Source: JAEUIG01 sp046349775 (GTDB taxonomy: Bacteria; Planctomycetota; Planctomycetia; Planctomycetales; Planctomycetaceae). From it: DNA of 64,000 nt. Every line of letters begins with the position of its first letter. Position 1 is the stretch's first letter. The stretch is taken from assembly GCA_046349775.1 (NCBI GenBank), contig JAXMBS010000030.1:1-64000 (forward strand). The letters run 5' to 3'. Both the position numbers and the translations under genes were made by a program. Under the pieces are notes generated by a model. That model saw only the letters and a list, made by a program, of their open reading frames with translations. It was not told the origin of the DNA and made no database searches. Positions 55,137 to 64,000 of the stretch are shown here, in pieces.

Positions 55137-56096
55137 ATGCAGATCGACCCGGCGATTCTCAAGCGGTGCTGGTTCCTGGCCGGGCCGACGGCTGCCGGCA
55201 AGACGTCGGCGGGGATCGCGCTCGCCGAGCGGATCGGCGCCGAGATCATCGCGCTGGACTCGATGACGCTGTATCGCGGAATGGACATCGGCACGGCGAA
55301 GCCGACGGCCGACGAACGCGCACAAGTGCCGCACCATCTGCTCGATGTCTTCGATCCCAGCGAGGAGTGCTCGGTCGCGGAGTACGTCGCGCGCGCGGAC
55401 GTCGCCTGCCGAGAAATCCTGGCACGCGGCCGGACGCCGCTGTTCGTCGGCGGGACCGGGCTGTACTTGCGGGCTGTCCTCCGCGGGATCTTTGAGGGAC
55501 CGCCGGCGGACTGGGCGTTTCGGCACCTGCTGGAAATCGAATGTGCCCAGACCGGCGTGCACGCCCTTCACGCGCGACTGAAGGAGGTCGATCCGTCGAC
55601 CGCAAGTCGTCTCCCGCCGGCCGACGTGCGGCGCGTGATCCGCGCGCTGGAGATTCACCACCTCACGGGCACGCCGGCGTCCCAACTGCAACAGCAGGCG
55701 CCGCTGCCGGCGGAGCAGCGACCGCCGCACGTGTACTGGCTGCATCCGCCGCGCCGGTGGCTGCATGAGCGGGTCAATCAACGCGTCGACCAGATGTTCG
55801 CCGTCGGGCTGGTGGAAGAAGTGCAGGCACTCGCGGCAGCATCACGCGGGCTCAGCCGGACGGCACAGCAGGCGCTCGGCTACAAGGAAGTCCTCGATCA
55901 TCTTGCCGGACGCAGCACGTTGGCGGAGGCCATTGATACGCTCAAACGCCGCACGCGGCAGTTTGCCAAACGGCAGCACACCTGGTTCCGCAATCTGGTG
56001 GAATGCCGCGAGGTTCCGATCGCCGGCGGCGAATCACCAGCGGAGGTCGCCGAACTGGTGCTGGCGCGCGGCGACGTGCCGGTGCAAGATGCGTAG
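55137..56096 (+). CDS. miaA: tRNA dimethylallyltransferase
   Basis: MiaA adds a dimethylallyl group to A37 of tRNAs that read UNN codons. The 319-residue protein shows the P-loop AGPTAAGKTSAGIALAE (residues ~15-31), LDSMTLYRGMDIGTAKP (DSxxxY/xxxxTAKP), PLFVGGTGLYLRA, and the C-terminal ERVNQRVDQMFAVGLVEEV with FAKRQHTWFRNL. Length is normal. The start ATG 55137 follows a repeat spacer, and no clear Shine-Dalgarno is seen (the bases just before it are ATCTTCTG). Downstream is a small membrane protein gene at 56158 in the same direction. Confidence is high. Confidence 0.95.
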   Translation: MQIDPAILKRCWFLAGPTAAGKTSAGIALAERIGAEIIALDSMTLYRGMDIGTAKPTADERAQVPHHLLDVFDPSEECSVAEYVARADVACREILARGRTPLFVGGTGLYLRAVLRGIFEGPPADWAFRHLLEIECAQTGVHALHARLKEVDPSTASRLPPADVRRVIRALEIHHLTGTPASQLQQQAPLPAEQRPPHVYWLHPPRRWLHERVNQRVDQMFAVGLVEEVQALAAASRGLSRTAQQALGYKEVLDHLAGRSTLAEAIDTLKRRTRQFAKRQHTWFRNLVECREVPIAGGESPAEVAELVLARGDVPVQDA

Positions 56097-56157
56097 CCGC
56101 GTCCGTTGCTCATCGCTACAATCCCGCGGAGTGATCGACCTCCGACAGGGAATTCGC

Positions 56158-56364
56158 ATGTTGCGACGTCTGACAGGAATTGGCGCGGCATCGATTGTGA
56201 CGCTGGGATCCGCGGCAGCGGCTCTGGCGCATCCCGGCCACGGCACCATTCCGCCGGAACAGCCGGCCCATTACCTCGAGCCGGTCCACGTGCTGCCGGT
56301 CCTGCTGATCGGCCTCGGAGTGGCCGCATTCGCCCGGCGCCGCTCGCAGCGGAATCAGAAGTAG
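56158..56364 (+). CDS. Small exported or membrane protein
   Basis: A 68-residue protein with a signal-like N-terminus (TGIGAASIVTLGSAAAALAHPGHG), a short Pro/His-rich stretch and a C-terminal hydrophobic segment (HVLPVLLIGLGVAAFARRR). AGGGA precedes ATG 56158 by about 8 bases, which supports real translation. The HPGHG motif near the leader end resembles small envelope proteins with metal-binding His, but no function is known. It follows miaA by 61 bases. Confidence 0.6.
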   Translation: MLRRLTGIGAASIVTLGSAAAALAHPGHGTIPPEQPAHYLEPVHVLPVLLIGLGVAAFARRRSQRNQK

Positions 56365-56444
56365 GTCACGCTCTGCGTGACATGTACGCTGGCGATCGAC
56401 GCGTGCGCTCAGAACGAAGCGCAAACTGTCAGGCGGAGCTTGTC

Positions 56445-58340
56445 CTACGGATTGCCGAGCGCCACGATCTCCGGGACGTCGAATTCCTGCAGCAGGCCGA
56501 AGCAGAACAGTTCCGGACCGTCGGTCGCCTGCAGGTTCTCGTCGATGATCTGCTTGAGGCTCGCGAACGGCTGATCGACCGCGACTCCCGCGATGGAATC
56601 CTGATCGAGCGCCGCGGCAATCTGCGCGCTCAGCCCCGTGCGCCGGCCGAGCGCCACGATCCGCACGGGCTTCGCCTGCTGGCCATACAGCATCCGTGCC
56701 ACCGCGCGGATCTGCGACGCCTGCACTCCGAGCGGACGCTCGCCAACCGCCCCCATCAGCAGCCCGTACAATTCGCCGCGTTGCGCGATCTTCGACTCAC
56801 CGAAGTAAAACGGGTCAATTGCGACGACCCGTTGCCCCTCGGCCAGCAGTTCGGCAATCTTTCCGGCCGCAGCGATCCGTCCACCGTCCGACACGACCAG
56901 CGTTGTGCCGCGTTGCGATTGCGGGAGAAATTCGACCGCCGGCACGTGCCAGACGTCGCCCACCTCCAGCGTCCAGCCGTCGATGTGTACGCCGTCGCTG
57001 TCGGCCGAGTGTGCGAGCTTGCTGTCGGTCACGACGTAGTCGCGCATGTGGACCAGCTCGGCCAGACGCGCGCGGCGCGGCTCGATGGCGGCGATTGACG
57101 GCAGCGGCAGCTCGGCCGCGAGGCGCTTCGCGACCGTATGAAACCCGGCGTTCTCGGCCGGCATGGCGACCTTCAGCTCCTCAGCGGTCTTGATCTCGGC
57201 CGTGACGTCGATTTCGCGGGCGTTGAACGGCTGCTCCGGATAAAAGTGCTCGCCGATCATCCGGTAAAACGCTTCGCGATTGTCCTGTTCGAAATTGTGG
57301 TTGCCGGGCGTATGGTTGATGTGCGCGACGAGGTTTTCCAACTTGCCGTAGAGGGAATAAATCGGTCGGGCCGCTTCGAGCAGCGGCGGCAGGGCGCTTC
57401 CCGCCTTGAAGCAGCAGTTGTCGCGATCGTTGTAGGTGAGCAGCGTGGGGCGCGGCGCGCGGATCGCCGTCAGCTGGGAATAATCCGCGTACAGAGCCAG
57501 GTCGGTCGGTGTCTGTTCGGAGTCCCCGAGGTCGCTGGTGATCTCGCTGCGCGTGATGAAACTGCCGTACCCCGCGACCGGATTGCTGAGCGTGACGCGG
57601 GGATCGAGCGAGCTGAGGATGATCGTCTGCCAGCCGCCCCCCGACAGGCCGGCTACGGCCACCTTGTTCGCATCGGCGTGCGGTTGCTGGAGCAGGACGT
57701 CGATCCCGCGGCTCATTGAAAGGTAAAACAGGGCCAGCCCGCTGGTTCCGCACAGGTCGACCTGGTTCATGCGGTAGTGGCTGAAGTCGTCCCCCTTGAG
57801 CTGGCCCATGTTGAGCCATTCGAGATTGAGAACCAGCATGCCGCGTTTGGCCAGGTTGATGCACCGTTCCTGCTTGTACGGCGCCGCTTTGCCGTTGCCG
57901 TCGTGGCCATTGACGCTCAGGATGACGGGCGTCTTGTCCGGCAGCGATTTCGGTTCGTACAGCAGGGCCGGAATCCACAGGCCCGGGACCGATTCGAACC
58001 GCAGCTTGCGAATGACGTACTCCGGCGCGAAATCCAGGGTGTCGAGCCACTCGACTTTCGTCGGCAGCTTGGCCCACTCGGCCGCTTCGCCGCGGAGGAC
58101 TACATTTTTCAGCGTCTCCTGGCGCGCGTTCTCGGCGTACTTTTCCCACTCGGCGATGGTCCTCGGCTCCGGCATCGGCAGGACGCGCCGGCGGCAGAAG
58201 TCCTTGACTTCCTGCCACGGCTGGTTGGCGTCGAGGATCGGCTTTTCGAGCGCGGACTTGATGGACGCGTCATCCGCGAAGGCCGCTGCTGTAACAGAGA
58301 CAATGCAGAGTGCGCTGAGCGCACGAAGAGGAGTACACAT
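56445..58340 (-). CDS. Exported two-domain alpha/beta-hydrolase (acetyl-esterase-like)
   Basis: A 631-residue exported protein with a signal peptide (LCIVSVTAAAFA). The central hydrolase domain (about residues 110-370) has the VILSVNGHDGNGKAAP oxyanion-type loop, the nucleophile elbow GLSGGGWQT (near 245), LLTYNDRDNCCF as an acid segment and HTPGNHNFEQDN as the His segment. A second, shorter hydrolase-like half (from ~420, WTLEVGDVWHVPAVEF and VVSDGG-type) follows without a clear nucleophile. Similar proteins are annotated as acetylxylan-esterase-like in planctomycetes; a carbohydrate ester substrate is plausible but not shown. Start ATG 58340; the frame is clean. Confidence 0.75.
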   Translation of the reverse strand: MCTPLRALSALCIVSVTAAAFADDASIKSALEKPILDANQPWQEVKDFCRRRVLPMPEPRTIAEWEKYAENARQETLKNVVLRGEAAEWAKLPTKVEWLDTLDFAPEYVIRKLRFESVPGLWIPALLYEPKSLPDKTPVILSVNGHDGNGKAAPYKQERCINLAKRGMLVLNLEWLNMGQLKGDDFSHYRMNQVDLCGTSGLALFYLSMSRGIDVLLQQPHADANKVAVAGLSGGGWQTIILSSLDPRVTLSNPVAGYGSFITRSEITSDLGDSEQTPTDLALYADYSQLTAIRAPRPTLLTYNDRDNCCFKAGSALPPLLEAARPIYSLYGKLENLVAHINHTPGNHNFEQDNREAFYRMIGEHFYPEQPFNAREIDVTAEIKTAEELKVAMPAENAGFHTVAKRLAAELPLPSIAAIEPRRARLAELVHMRDYVVTDSKLAHSADSDGVHIDGWTLEVGDVWHVPAVEFLPQSQRGTTLVVSDGGRIAAAGKIAELLAEGQRVVAIDPFYFGESKIAQRGELYGLLMGAVGERPLGVQASQIRAVARMLYGQQAKPVRIVALGRRTGLSAQIAAALDQDSIAGVAVDQPFASLKQIIDENLQATDGPELFCFGLLQEFDVPEIVALGNP

Positions 58341-58384
58341 GATCTTGAGGCCGTCGGGAGGTTGGATGCGCCTGGTACACAGTT

Positions 58385-58506
58385 ATTGCAAATTGCGAAT
58401 TGCAAAATTCAAATTTGAAATCTGAGATCGTGCGCTAAAGCAGATCGCTGGCGCGATGTGACGCGGTTCAGCAACAATTTGCAATCATCACTTTGCAATT
58501 TGCAAT
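58385..58506. repeat. Palindromic AT-rich spacer, ATTGCAAATTGC class
   Basis: ATTGCAAATTGCGAATTGC (from 58385) matches the reverse complement of the right-arm end (58475-58506: ATTGCAAATTGCAAAGTGATG) in 12 perfect leading bases and in part after. It is a marked AT-rich patch between two GC-rich exported-protein genes. Confidence 0.65.
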
Positions 58507-58584
58507 CGTCTTTCCTTTCGTCAGCAAGAACGAGACCTGCGATCCGTCGCGCGGCACGGCCAGGAGACCCGCCAAAACCCGCTA

Positions 58585-59922
58585 TCACTTCAGGTTCGGC
58601 AGCGTATCTAGGTCTCCCGGCTCGAACCGCGGCGGCTTCGGCGTGTCCTTCGTGAGAATCTTCCAGGATGCTCCCATCTCGCGCATCGCGAGAAAGCTCA
58701 TCGGCTGGTAGGCGAACTCCAGTTCGGGCGTCTCTTTGACGACGCCCCCCTCGTGATGCGAATGCATCGCCGCGTCGAGGATGCCGGACACCAGCAGCGT
58801 GCGCTCGACGGGATAGGGTGAGTGGCCACTGATAAACATATGCTGGATCGCGTGCGAGAGCGCCCGGAACAGGTTCCGGTTCCCCCATGGTCCCGGGTAG
58901 AACGTCGTGGCGCGGGGCTGCTGCTCCCCCTTAAGCCGGCAGGCGAAGTTCCAGCGGACCGAACTGCTGCCCGTCTGGATCGCCGCCGCGCGGAACCCGT
59001 CCTTGTACTCCAGCAGAATGCCGTGGCCCGGCTGGAGCTCGCGCGGCTTCTCGTTCGCTGGCGTGTCGTCGCGATGTTCCGCTTCGGCCCGCATCGCCGC
59101 TTCGTATAAATCGTAGGACCAGCGTCCCTGCCTGGCCGCCTTGAGCAGGTCGTCCCCCATCAGCAACTGGACGCGGGAGACGCCCGACTCGCCGCCGCGC
59201 CGGGCTTCGACGATCGACTGCAGGACTTCCAGGGCATGGAAGTCGTAAGACTCCATGCCTCCGCCATGCACGGAGACCGCCTCTTCAACGTCTGCGCCGG
59301 GGGCCAGCTCGAACTCCGGCACGCGCTGGGCCAGCGGGACCGAACTGCCGGCCATCAGCGCGAAGCCCATCTGTCTCGACGTGTCGTACATTTCCTTCGA
59401 CCAGTCCCAGCGGTAGGAGAGGTGCTTGTCGTTAAACATCGGCGCCGTGCGGCCGGACTTGCGATAGACCGCCACGATCTGATCGAAGAACTCCTTGCGC
59501 GGATACATGTGCTGGCCGAGTTCATTGCTCGGATAATCGCCGTGCTCGCCGATCAACAGGACGCCGTCCACGACCAGTTCGTTTCCCCCCAGCGTGAGGG
59601 CGCCGGCGATGGTGTCAAAGATGGGCATGCCGAGGCGGTCGGCCGCTTCACGGGCCTGATCGCGGCCGCCGGTCGGAAACTGGTCGACATACCAGGAAAC
59701 GACGTCCACCCCCGGATCGGTCAGCTTACCGTTGAAGAGGTATGGTCCCATGTGCGCCTCGCAAATGTGGTAGGCGTGGGACAACTCGAACATCTGCGTG
59801 AAGACGGCGGCGATCTTCGGCCGGCCGGACGTGGGAGCGCTCCGCAGCGAACGCAGTGGGAGGAGGAGCGTGGCGGCGCTGCGGTAGTGTTGAGGAAGGC
59901 ACGTCCAGGTGAATCCGGGCAT
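58585..59922 (-). CDS. Conserved protein of unknown function (paralogue B)
   Basis: The start at ATG 59922 follows GGAG by about 9 bases and gives ~445 residues (MPGFTWTCLPQH onward). It is a paralogue of the gene at 15219-16484: shared blocks include GMPIFDTIAGALTLGGNE, VDGVLLIGEHGDYP, YPRKEFFDQI, FNDKHLSYRWDW, MAGSSVPLAQRVP, and YPVERTLLVSGILDAA. Unlike paralogue A it has no Tat-type leader but a short hydrophobic patch after the start (SAATLLLPLRSL), so location may differ. The family resembles Gfo/Idh/MocA-type oxidoreductases in motif order but lacks a readable nucleotide-binding motif. Function unknown. The long N-terminal extension of the ORF back to 60015 overlaps the next spacer. Confidence 0.7.
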   Translation of the reverse strand: MPGFTWTCLPQHYRSAATLLLPLRSLRSAPTSGRPKIAAVFTQMFELSHAYHICEAHMGPYLFNGKLTDPGVDVVSWYVDQFPTGGRDQAREAADRLGMPIFDTIAGALTLGGNELVVDGVLLIGEHGDYPSNELGQHMYPRKEFFDQIVAVYRKSGRTAPMFNDKHLSYRWDWSKEMYDTSRQMGFALMAGSSVPLAQRVPEFELAPGADVEEAVSVHGGGMESYDFHALEVLQSIVEARRGGESGVSRVQLLMGDDLLKAARQGRWSYDLYEAAMRAEAEHRDDTPANEKPRELQPGHGILLEYKDGFRAAAIQTGSSSVRWNFACRLKGEQQPRATTFYPGPWGNRNLFRALSHAIQHMFISGHSPYPVERTLLVSGILDAAMHSHHEGGVVKETPELEFAYQPMSFLAMREMGASWKILTKDTPKPPRFEPGDLDTLPNLK

Positions 59923-60042
59923 GGGGAATCTCCGGTGGGAGGTGGGAACGCAGCGCGTGTACCGGAGGGAGAGGCAGAGGGGCAAAGACGGCAAGTGGAG
60001 CATTGAATTATTCACCGTGCTTCGCCTTGTTCACCAACGCAA

Positions 60043-60073
60043 GCACCCCGGCTGCGGGGAGCAGCCGGGGTGC
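60043..60073 (-). terminator. Strong hairpin downstream of the TlpA-like gene
   Basis: GCACCCCGGCTGC at 60043-60055 pairs perfectly with GCAGCCGGGGTGC at 60061-60073 around the loop GGGGA. This 13-bp GC stem lies 32 bases after the stop of the gene at 60105. There is no U-tract, so it could also stabilise the mRNA end. Confidence 0.6.
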
Positions 60074-60104
60074 GAGTGGAATCAACGATTGTGCGCGGGT
60101 CCGA

Positions 60105-61418
60105 TTACTTTCCCAGCGGCTGCTTGGTCGGAATCTTCAGTCCCGGCGTCTTCGCCGCAGCCGGCTTCTCCTCGGCGGGCTTCTCGTCGCCGGCCGGTTT
60201 GTCTTCCGGCTTCTTCTCCAGCGGCGGACCGAGCAGTTCGGCCAGCAGTTCACCGAGCCGCTCGCCGCGGGCTTCCAGCGATACGACGTTCCCTTCCTGA
60301 TTGACGAGAATGACCGTCGGGATGCCGGTGATGCCGTAGTGCTCGGCGATGGCATTCTCGAAGCCCTGTTTCTCCTGCTCCTTATCGTAGAGCGTGGCCC
60401 AGGGAAGTTTGTTCTCCTCCAGAAACGTCTTCAGCGTCTCGGCGTTCTCATCGAGACTGATGCCCACGACCTCGAAGCCCTTCTCGTGATACTTCTCATA
60501 GTTATCGAGGACGTTCGGCAGCTCCTGCAGACACGGTCCACACCATGTCGCCCAGAAATCGACGAGGACGACCTTCCCCTTGTAGTCCGTGATGTTGAAG
60601 TCGGCGCCGTCGACCGTCTTTCCGGCAATTTCGATCGGATGACCGGGGAGCGACAAGCGCCGGGCCGAGCCATACATCGCCTTGGCATACGGGGCGAACT
60701 CCGGCTTCTGCGCCGCCTCGATATGCTTGGCGAAGACGTTGTACGCGGCGACCGCCAGTTCCGGCGACACCTGTTCGAGGATCCCGGCTGTTTGCATCGC
60801 CAGCCCAACCTGGGGGCCTTCAAGTTCCCCTTCCTGCATGAATGCCACCAGGTCATCGATCAGCTTCTGTCGATCGGCGTTCTCCTGCGTCGGCAACTGC
60901 TCCATCCGCTCCATGAAGCCGATCTGGCGTCCGAGCTTGGCAATCGGCGGGCGGTCGTCCTTCACCAGGCTGGCCACGAACTCTTCGCGACGCTTGGCGG
61001 CGGTTTCGTCGCCCAACCGATCGAGCACGGCCAGAACCTGGTATCGCAGGTTGCTGGCCGATGAGATTGTTTCGTCATCGAGCGTCCGCGCCAGGACGTT
61101 CGTGAGTGCGCCGTCGAACTTATTGAAGTGCGCAGCGAAACCCTCCTGCGACTGCTCTTCCGGCTGTAACCGGGCCAGCCGCTTGAGGAACAGGATCACT
61201 TCCTGGGAGCTGGCGTCGTCGGCGGGGGGCGCAAAGAGGTCCACCTCGACCTCCTTTTTTTCTTCCCCCGCGGGGGTCTCTGCTGGAGCGGCCGGTTCCT
61301 TGGACTTGGGCTTGGCCGGTTCGTCGGCCGCATCGCCGACCGCACTGAGGACGAGGGCCGTGGCCGCAACGGCCAGCGTCAGCAGTATTGAAAATCGGGG
61401 AATTCTCACCTTGCGCAT
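60105..61418 (-). CDS. Exported TlpA-like thioredoxin-domain protein
   Basis: A 437-residue exported protein. The leader (FSILLTLAVAATALVLSAVG) precedes a Lys/Pro/Ala-Glu-rich linker, then a helical region of ~190 residues (VILFLKRLARLQPEEQ, LARTLDDETISSASNLRYQ) of unknown role, and a C-terminal thioredoxin domain: VVLVDFWATWCGPCLQELPN (Cys293 and Cys296), EVVGISLDENAETLKTFLEE, and the cis-Pro segment GITGIPTVILVNQEG. Thioredoxin domains of this kind reduce or maintain disulfides or cytochrome maturation components in the envelope. The tail is Lys/Ala/Pro-rich (EKPAAAKTPGL). The start ATG 61418 gives the leader directly. Target unknown. Confidence 0.85.
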   Translation of the reverse strand: MRKVRIPRFSILLTLAVAATALVLSAVGDAADEPAKPKSKEPAAPAETPAGEEKKEVEVDLFAPPADDASSQEVILFLKRLARLQPEEQSQEGFAAHFNKFDGALTNVLARTLDDETISSASNLRYQVLAVLDRLGDETAAKRREEFVASLVKDDRPPIAKLGRQIGFMERMEQLPTQENADRQKLIDDLVAFMQEGELEGPQVGLAMQTAGILEQVSPELAVAAYNVFAKHIEAAQKPEFAPYAKAMYGSARRLSLPGHPIEIAGKTVDGADFNITDYKGKVVLVDFWATWCGPCLQELPNVLDNYEKYHEKGFEVVGISLDENAETLKTFLEENKLPWATLYDKEQEKQGFENAIAEHYGITGIPTVILVNQEGNVVSLEARGERLGELLAELLGPPLEKKPEDKPAGDEKPAEEKPAAAKTPGLKIPTKQPLGK

Positions 61419-61618
61419 TTCGCATCCTTCGTTGAGGCCGACGGACAGGCGAGCCCCGCCCGAATCATTCGCATTCGCCGAAGCCGTCCCAACGACGCCC
61501 GGCAGGCATCAATCTGTACGTCGCAACCGCTTCCGCCGTGGGAAGTTTGCTCGCGGATCGCACGTTATCCGATATCATGGCAGAATCCTATGCTTTGGAC
61601 AGCCCGAAAGTAGTGGTC

Positions 61619-61722
61619 AGAGGTCGGAAGCCAGAGGTCGGAAGCCAGAGGTCGGAAATGACCAAGGGCTATGGGGGTTGGGTCAAGAGAAGCGTTTCGG
61701 ATGTCGAGTTTCGGATTTCCAT
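61619..61722. repeat. Direct repeat and spacer words near M3 peptidase start
   Basis: AGAGGTCGGAAGCC occurs twice in tandem with period 14 (61619-61632, 61633-61646), with a third, shortened copy from 61647. About 50 bases on are TTTCGGATGTCGAGTTTCGGAT words like those at 47059 and 55110. Only the direct part is clear; no good inverted partner was found. Confidence 0.6.
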
Positions 61723-61736
61723 CGAGAGCGATTGCA

Positions 61737-63799
61737 TTGACTGACAATCCGCTGCTGTCCAGGGAAGGTCTGCCGGACTTTGAGCACATCGAGCCGGCGC
61801 ACGTCGAGCCGGCCGTCCGCGCGCTGCTGGCCGACGCCGAACGCCGCCTGGCCGAAATGGAATCGAACCTGGCGCCGACGTGGGACGCGCTCATTCCGCC
61901 GTCGGACGAGATCGGCCGGGCCTTTGAACGCACCTGGGGCCCAGTCACGCACCTGTTCGGCGTTAAGAACTCGGACGACCTGCGGGCCGCGTACGAGACA
62001 GTCCTGCCGGACGTCGTACCGAGCAGGCACTCAAGATGCGGCAGAGCGAGCCGATTTACAGAGCGGCTCAAGGGACTGCGCGAGGACCGGCACGGGAAAC
62101 GTTGAACGAAGCGCAGCAGCGGATCATCCAGCGCAAACTGCTGAGCGGCGAGCTGTCGGGAATTGGGCTCTCCGACGGCGAGCAGTTCAACGAAATTGCG
62201 CCGAGGAACTCTCGGCTCGGCAGCGACTACTCGAACCACGTCCTCGATGCGACCAAGGCCTACGAACTCATCCTCCGCGATCCGGCCGACACCGACGGCC
62301 TGCCGCTGAGCCTGCGGCGGATCGCCGCACTGGTCGACCTGAAGAGCGACGGCGGACATGCGCGGGCGACTCGAGAATGGGCCGTGGCGGATCCGCGCTC
62401 GATCTGCCGGTCTCGACTCCAGTTCTCGGCAACCCCGCGCAACCGTGAACTGCGCGAGCAGGTGTACCCAGGCCTACATGACGCGGGCTTCCAGCGGGCG
62501 GCTCGACAACACCCCATCTGTCTGCGAAGATCCTCGAACTCCGCCACGAGGAAGCGCAGTTGCTCGGCTACCAGACGTTTGCCGACAGGCGGCGGAAAAT
62601 GGCGCTGATGTCGACGCCGTTCTGGCAATGCTGGACAAGCTGCGGGTCGCGTCGTGGGACGCGGCGAATACGGACATGCAGGAGATCCACGAGCTGGCGA
62701 TCGCGACCGGCGAGATGCGGCCCCCGCTGCAATGGGACGTCGCCTTCTGGGCCGAACGGCTGCGCGAGCGGCGGTTCCAGTTCAGCGAGGAAGAGCTGCG
62801 GCCGTACTTCCCGCACGAACGCGTGCTGCACGGGCTGTTCGAACTGATCCAGCGGCTGTTCGGCGTGCAAATCAAGCCGGCGGACGGCGAAGCCTCGCGC
62901 TGGCATGCGGACGTGCGGTACTTCAAGGTGCTCGACGACTCAGGTGCGCAGATCGCCGGATTCTTCTACGACCCTTACTCGCGGCCGGCGAACAAGCGCG
63001 GCAACGCGTGGATGGATGACTTCTGTTTCTCACGCCGCGTGCTGCAAGACAGATTGCAGGTTCCCGTGGCACACCTCATCTGCAACGGCACGCCCCCGCC
63101 GGCAGCAAACCCGCGGCGCGATGACGTTCCGCGAAGTGCAGACGCTGTTCCACGAGTTCGGCCACGGCCTGCAACACATGCTGACGCGCGTCACCGTTAT
63201 CCCGACGCGGGCGGCATCAACGGCGTCGAGTGGGATGCCGTCGAGCTACCTAGCCAGTTCATGGAGAACTGGTGCTATCACCGACCGACGCTGATGGGGA
63301 TGACGGCTCACTTCCGAGACCGGCGAACCTCTCCCGGAGGAGCTGTATCAGAAACTGTGCGGCGCGGACGTTTCCGCGCCCGGTTCCGACATGCTGAGGC
63401 AATGGCTTTCGGCATGACCGATCTGGAACTGCACACGGTTCGATCCGCATGGCCGCGAATCGATCTTCGACGCCCAGCGGCGCATCATGGACAAAGTCGT
63501 CCGTGTTACCCATGCTGCCGGACAGCCGTTCGCTGTGCTCGTTCCAGCACATCTTTTCCGGCGGCTACGCGGCCGGTTATTACAGCTACAAATGGGCGGA
63601 GGTGCTAAGTGCCGACGCGTTCGGCGCGTTCGAGGAGGCGGGGCTCGACAATGAAGCAGCCGTCCGTACAGTCGGCCGCAGGTTTCGCGACACCGTCCTC
63701 GCCTTGGGCGGCGGCCGGCACCCGATGGACGTCTTCCGCGACTTCCGCGGTCGCGACCCCGACCCGCAGGCCCTCCTCCGACAGTACGGTCTGGCCTGA
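61737..63799 (+). CDS. prlC: M3-family oligopeptidase (oligopeptidase A type), many frameshifts
   Basis: Fragments in several frames together form a zinc oligopeptidase of the M3 family (PrlC/OpdA), which degrades signal peptides and other short peptides in the cytoplasm. The N-terminus (LTDNPLLSREGLPDFEHIEPAHVEPAVR) uses a TTG or a non-standard start near 61737. Later blocks are DGEQFNEIAPRNSRLGSDYSNHVLDATKAYELIL (~62177), LRVASWDAANTDMQEIHELA (~62640), ADVRYFKVLDDSGAQIAGFFYDPYSRP, and the zinc-binding HEFGHGLQHML (~63152), GGINGVEWDAVELPSQFMENW, and the end YKWAEVLSADAFGAFEEAG. At least eight indels are needed. The scale of damage exceeds any other gene here; local low coverage or genuine decay are both possible, though the conserved blocks are well kept. 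Confidence 0.75.
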
Positions 63800-63818
63800 A
63801 TCGGAGAAGCCCCTCACG

Positions 63819-64000
63819 TCACTCGGACTCCCACAGCAGCAGTCCCGACTGGTCGTCGCTGCCGATGTAGCCGGCCGCCAGCCGGCGTCCGTCTGCTGAG
63901 AACCGGAGAGCTTGAAAACTGGCGGGATCCCGGTACAGGGGGCCAAGCTCCTGCTGTGTCGGTACATGCCACAGCCGCACCGATCCGGCGACCGACGCGG
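63819..64000 (-). CDS. WD40-type repeat protein, C-terminal fragment
   Basis: The minus strand carries an open frame to the window edge that ends at 63819 with the residues SVRLWHVPTQQELGPLYRD, LRFSADGRRLAAGYIGSDDQSG and LLLWESE. SVRLWHV and FSADGRRLAAG...LLLW are WD40-repeat consensus, so this is the last repeat of a beta-propeller protein whose N-terminal part lies outside the window. Such proteins in planctomycetes often join Ser/Thr kinases or cytochrome-like domains; none can be seen here. The gene converges with the M3 peptidase gene. Confidence 0.7.
   Translation of the reverse strand, partial: ASVAGSVRLWHVPTQQELGPLYRDPASFQALRFSADGRRLAAGYIGSDDQSGLLLWESE

Overview
The window is a high-GC bacterial chromosome segment, densely coding on both strands, and is best read as a member of the Planctomycetota. 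The evidence is the gene content: two DUF6807/Gfo-Idh-like style secreted families, an ABC transporter fused to DUF1854, a fused SecDF, a zinc-free bL31, Coa1-like and MG-rich proteins, and many signal-peptide proteins of unknown function. No rRNA, tRNA, CRISPR array, complete insertion sequence, prophage or plasmid feature was recognised. The sequence is chromosomal housekeeping plus lineage-specific secreted and metabolic genes.

Layout. 1-4 kb: C-terminal part of the error-prone polymerase DnaE2 and a frame-broken ABC transporter. 4-13.7 kb: metabolic genes (lactate-monooxygenase-like flavoenzyme, Nramp-like transporter, Ldh-type dehydrogenase, esterase, FAD oxidoreductase, bioA, VOC protein). 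13.8-23.2 kb: MFS transporter and secreted lineage-specific proteins. 23.3-29 kb: CCA-type nucleotidyltransferase, small TPR and BON proteins, an HtrA-type protease and a MATE transporter. 29-31 kb: hisC-hisB. 31-36.3 kb: Coa1-like protein, then the translation and cell-wall group rpmE2-prfA-prmC-murA read leftward. 36.4-41.4 kb: tgt-yajC-secDF read rightward. 41.4-44 kb: paired M16 peptidases. 44-52 kb: a leftward ABC-2 exporter locus (614-aa secreted/membrane protein, ATPase, two paralogous permeases, MG-rich exported protein). 52-64 kb: M29 aminopeptidase, peroxiredoxin, small membrane and START-like proteins, miaA, large esterase, a second copy of the uncharacterised family seen at 15-16 kb, TlpA-like thioredoxin, M3 oligopeptidase and the end of a WD40-type protein.

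Two window-wide patterns stand out. First, many intergenic spacers, even inside apparent operons (hisC-hisB, prfA-prmC, the ABC exporter), have the same architecture: degenerate short direct repeats on the left followed by their reverse complement on the right, with arm sequence largely different at each locus. Related sequence also lies in frame inside dnaE2 and bioA. Second, about a dozen genes, including normally indispensable ones (prfA, murA, hisB, hisC), are broken by single-base indels whose correction restores conserved motifs. This points to a draft-quality assembly rather than gene decay, and coordinates of those genes are approximate.
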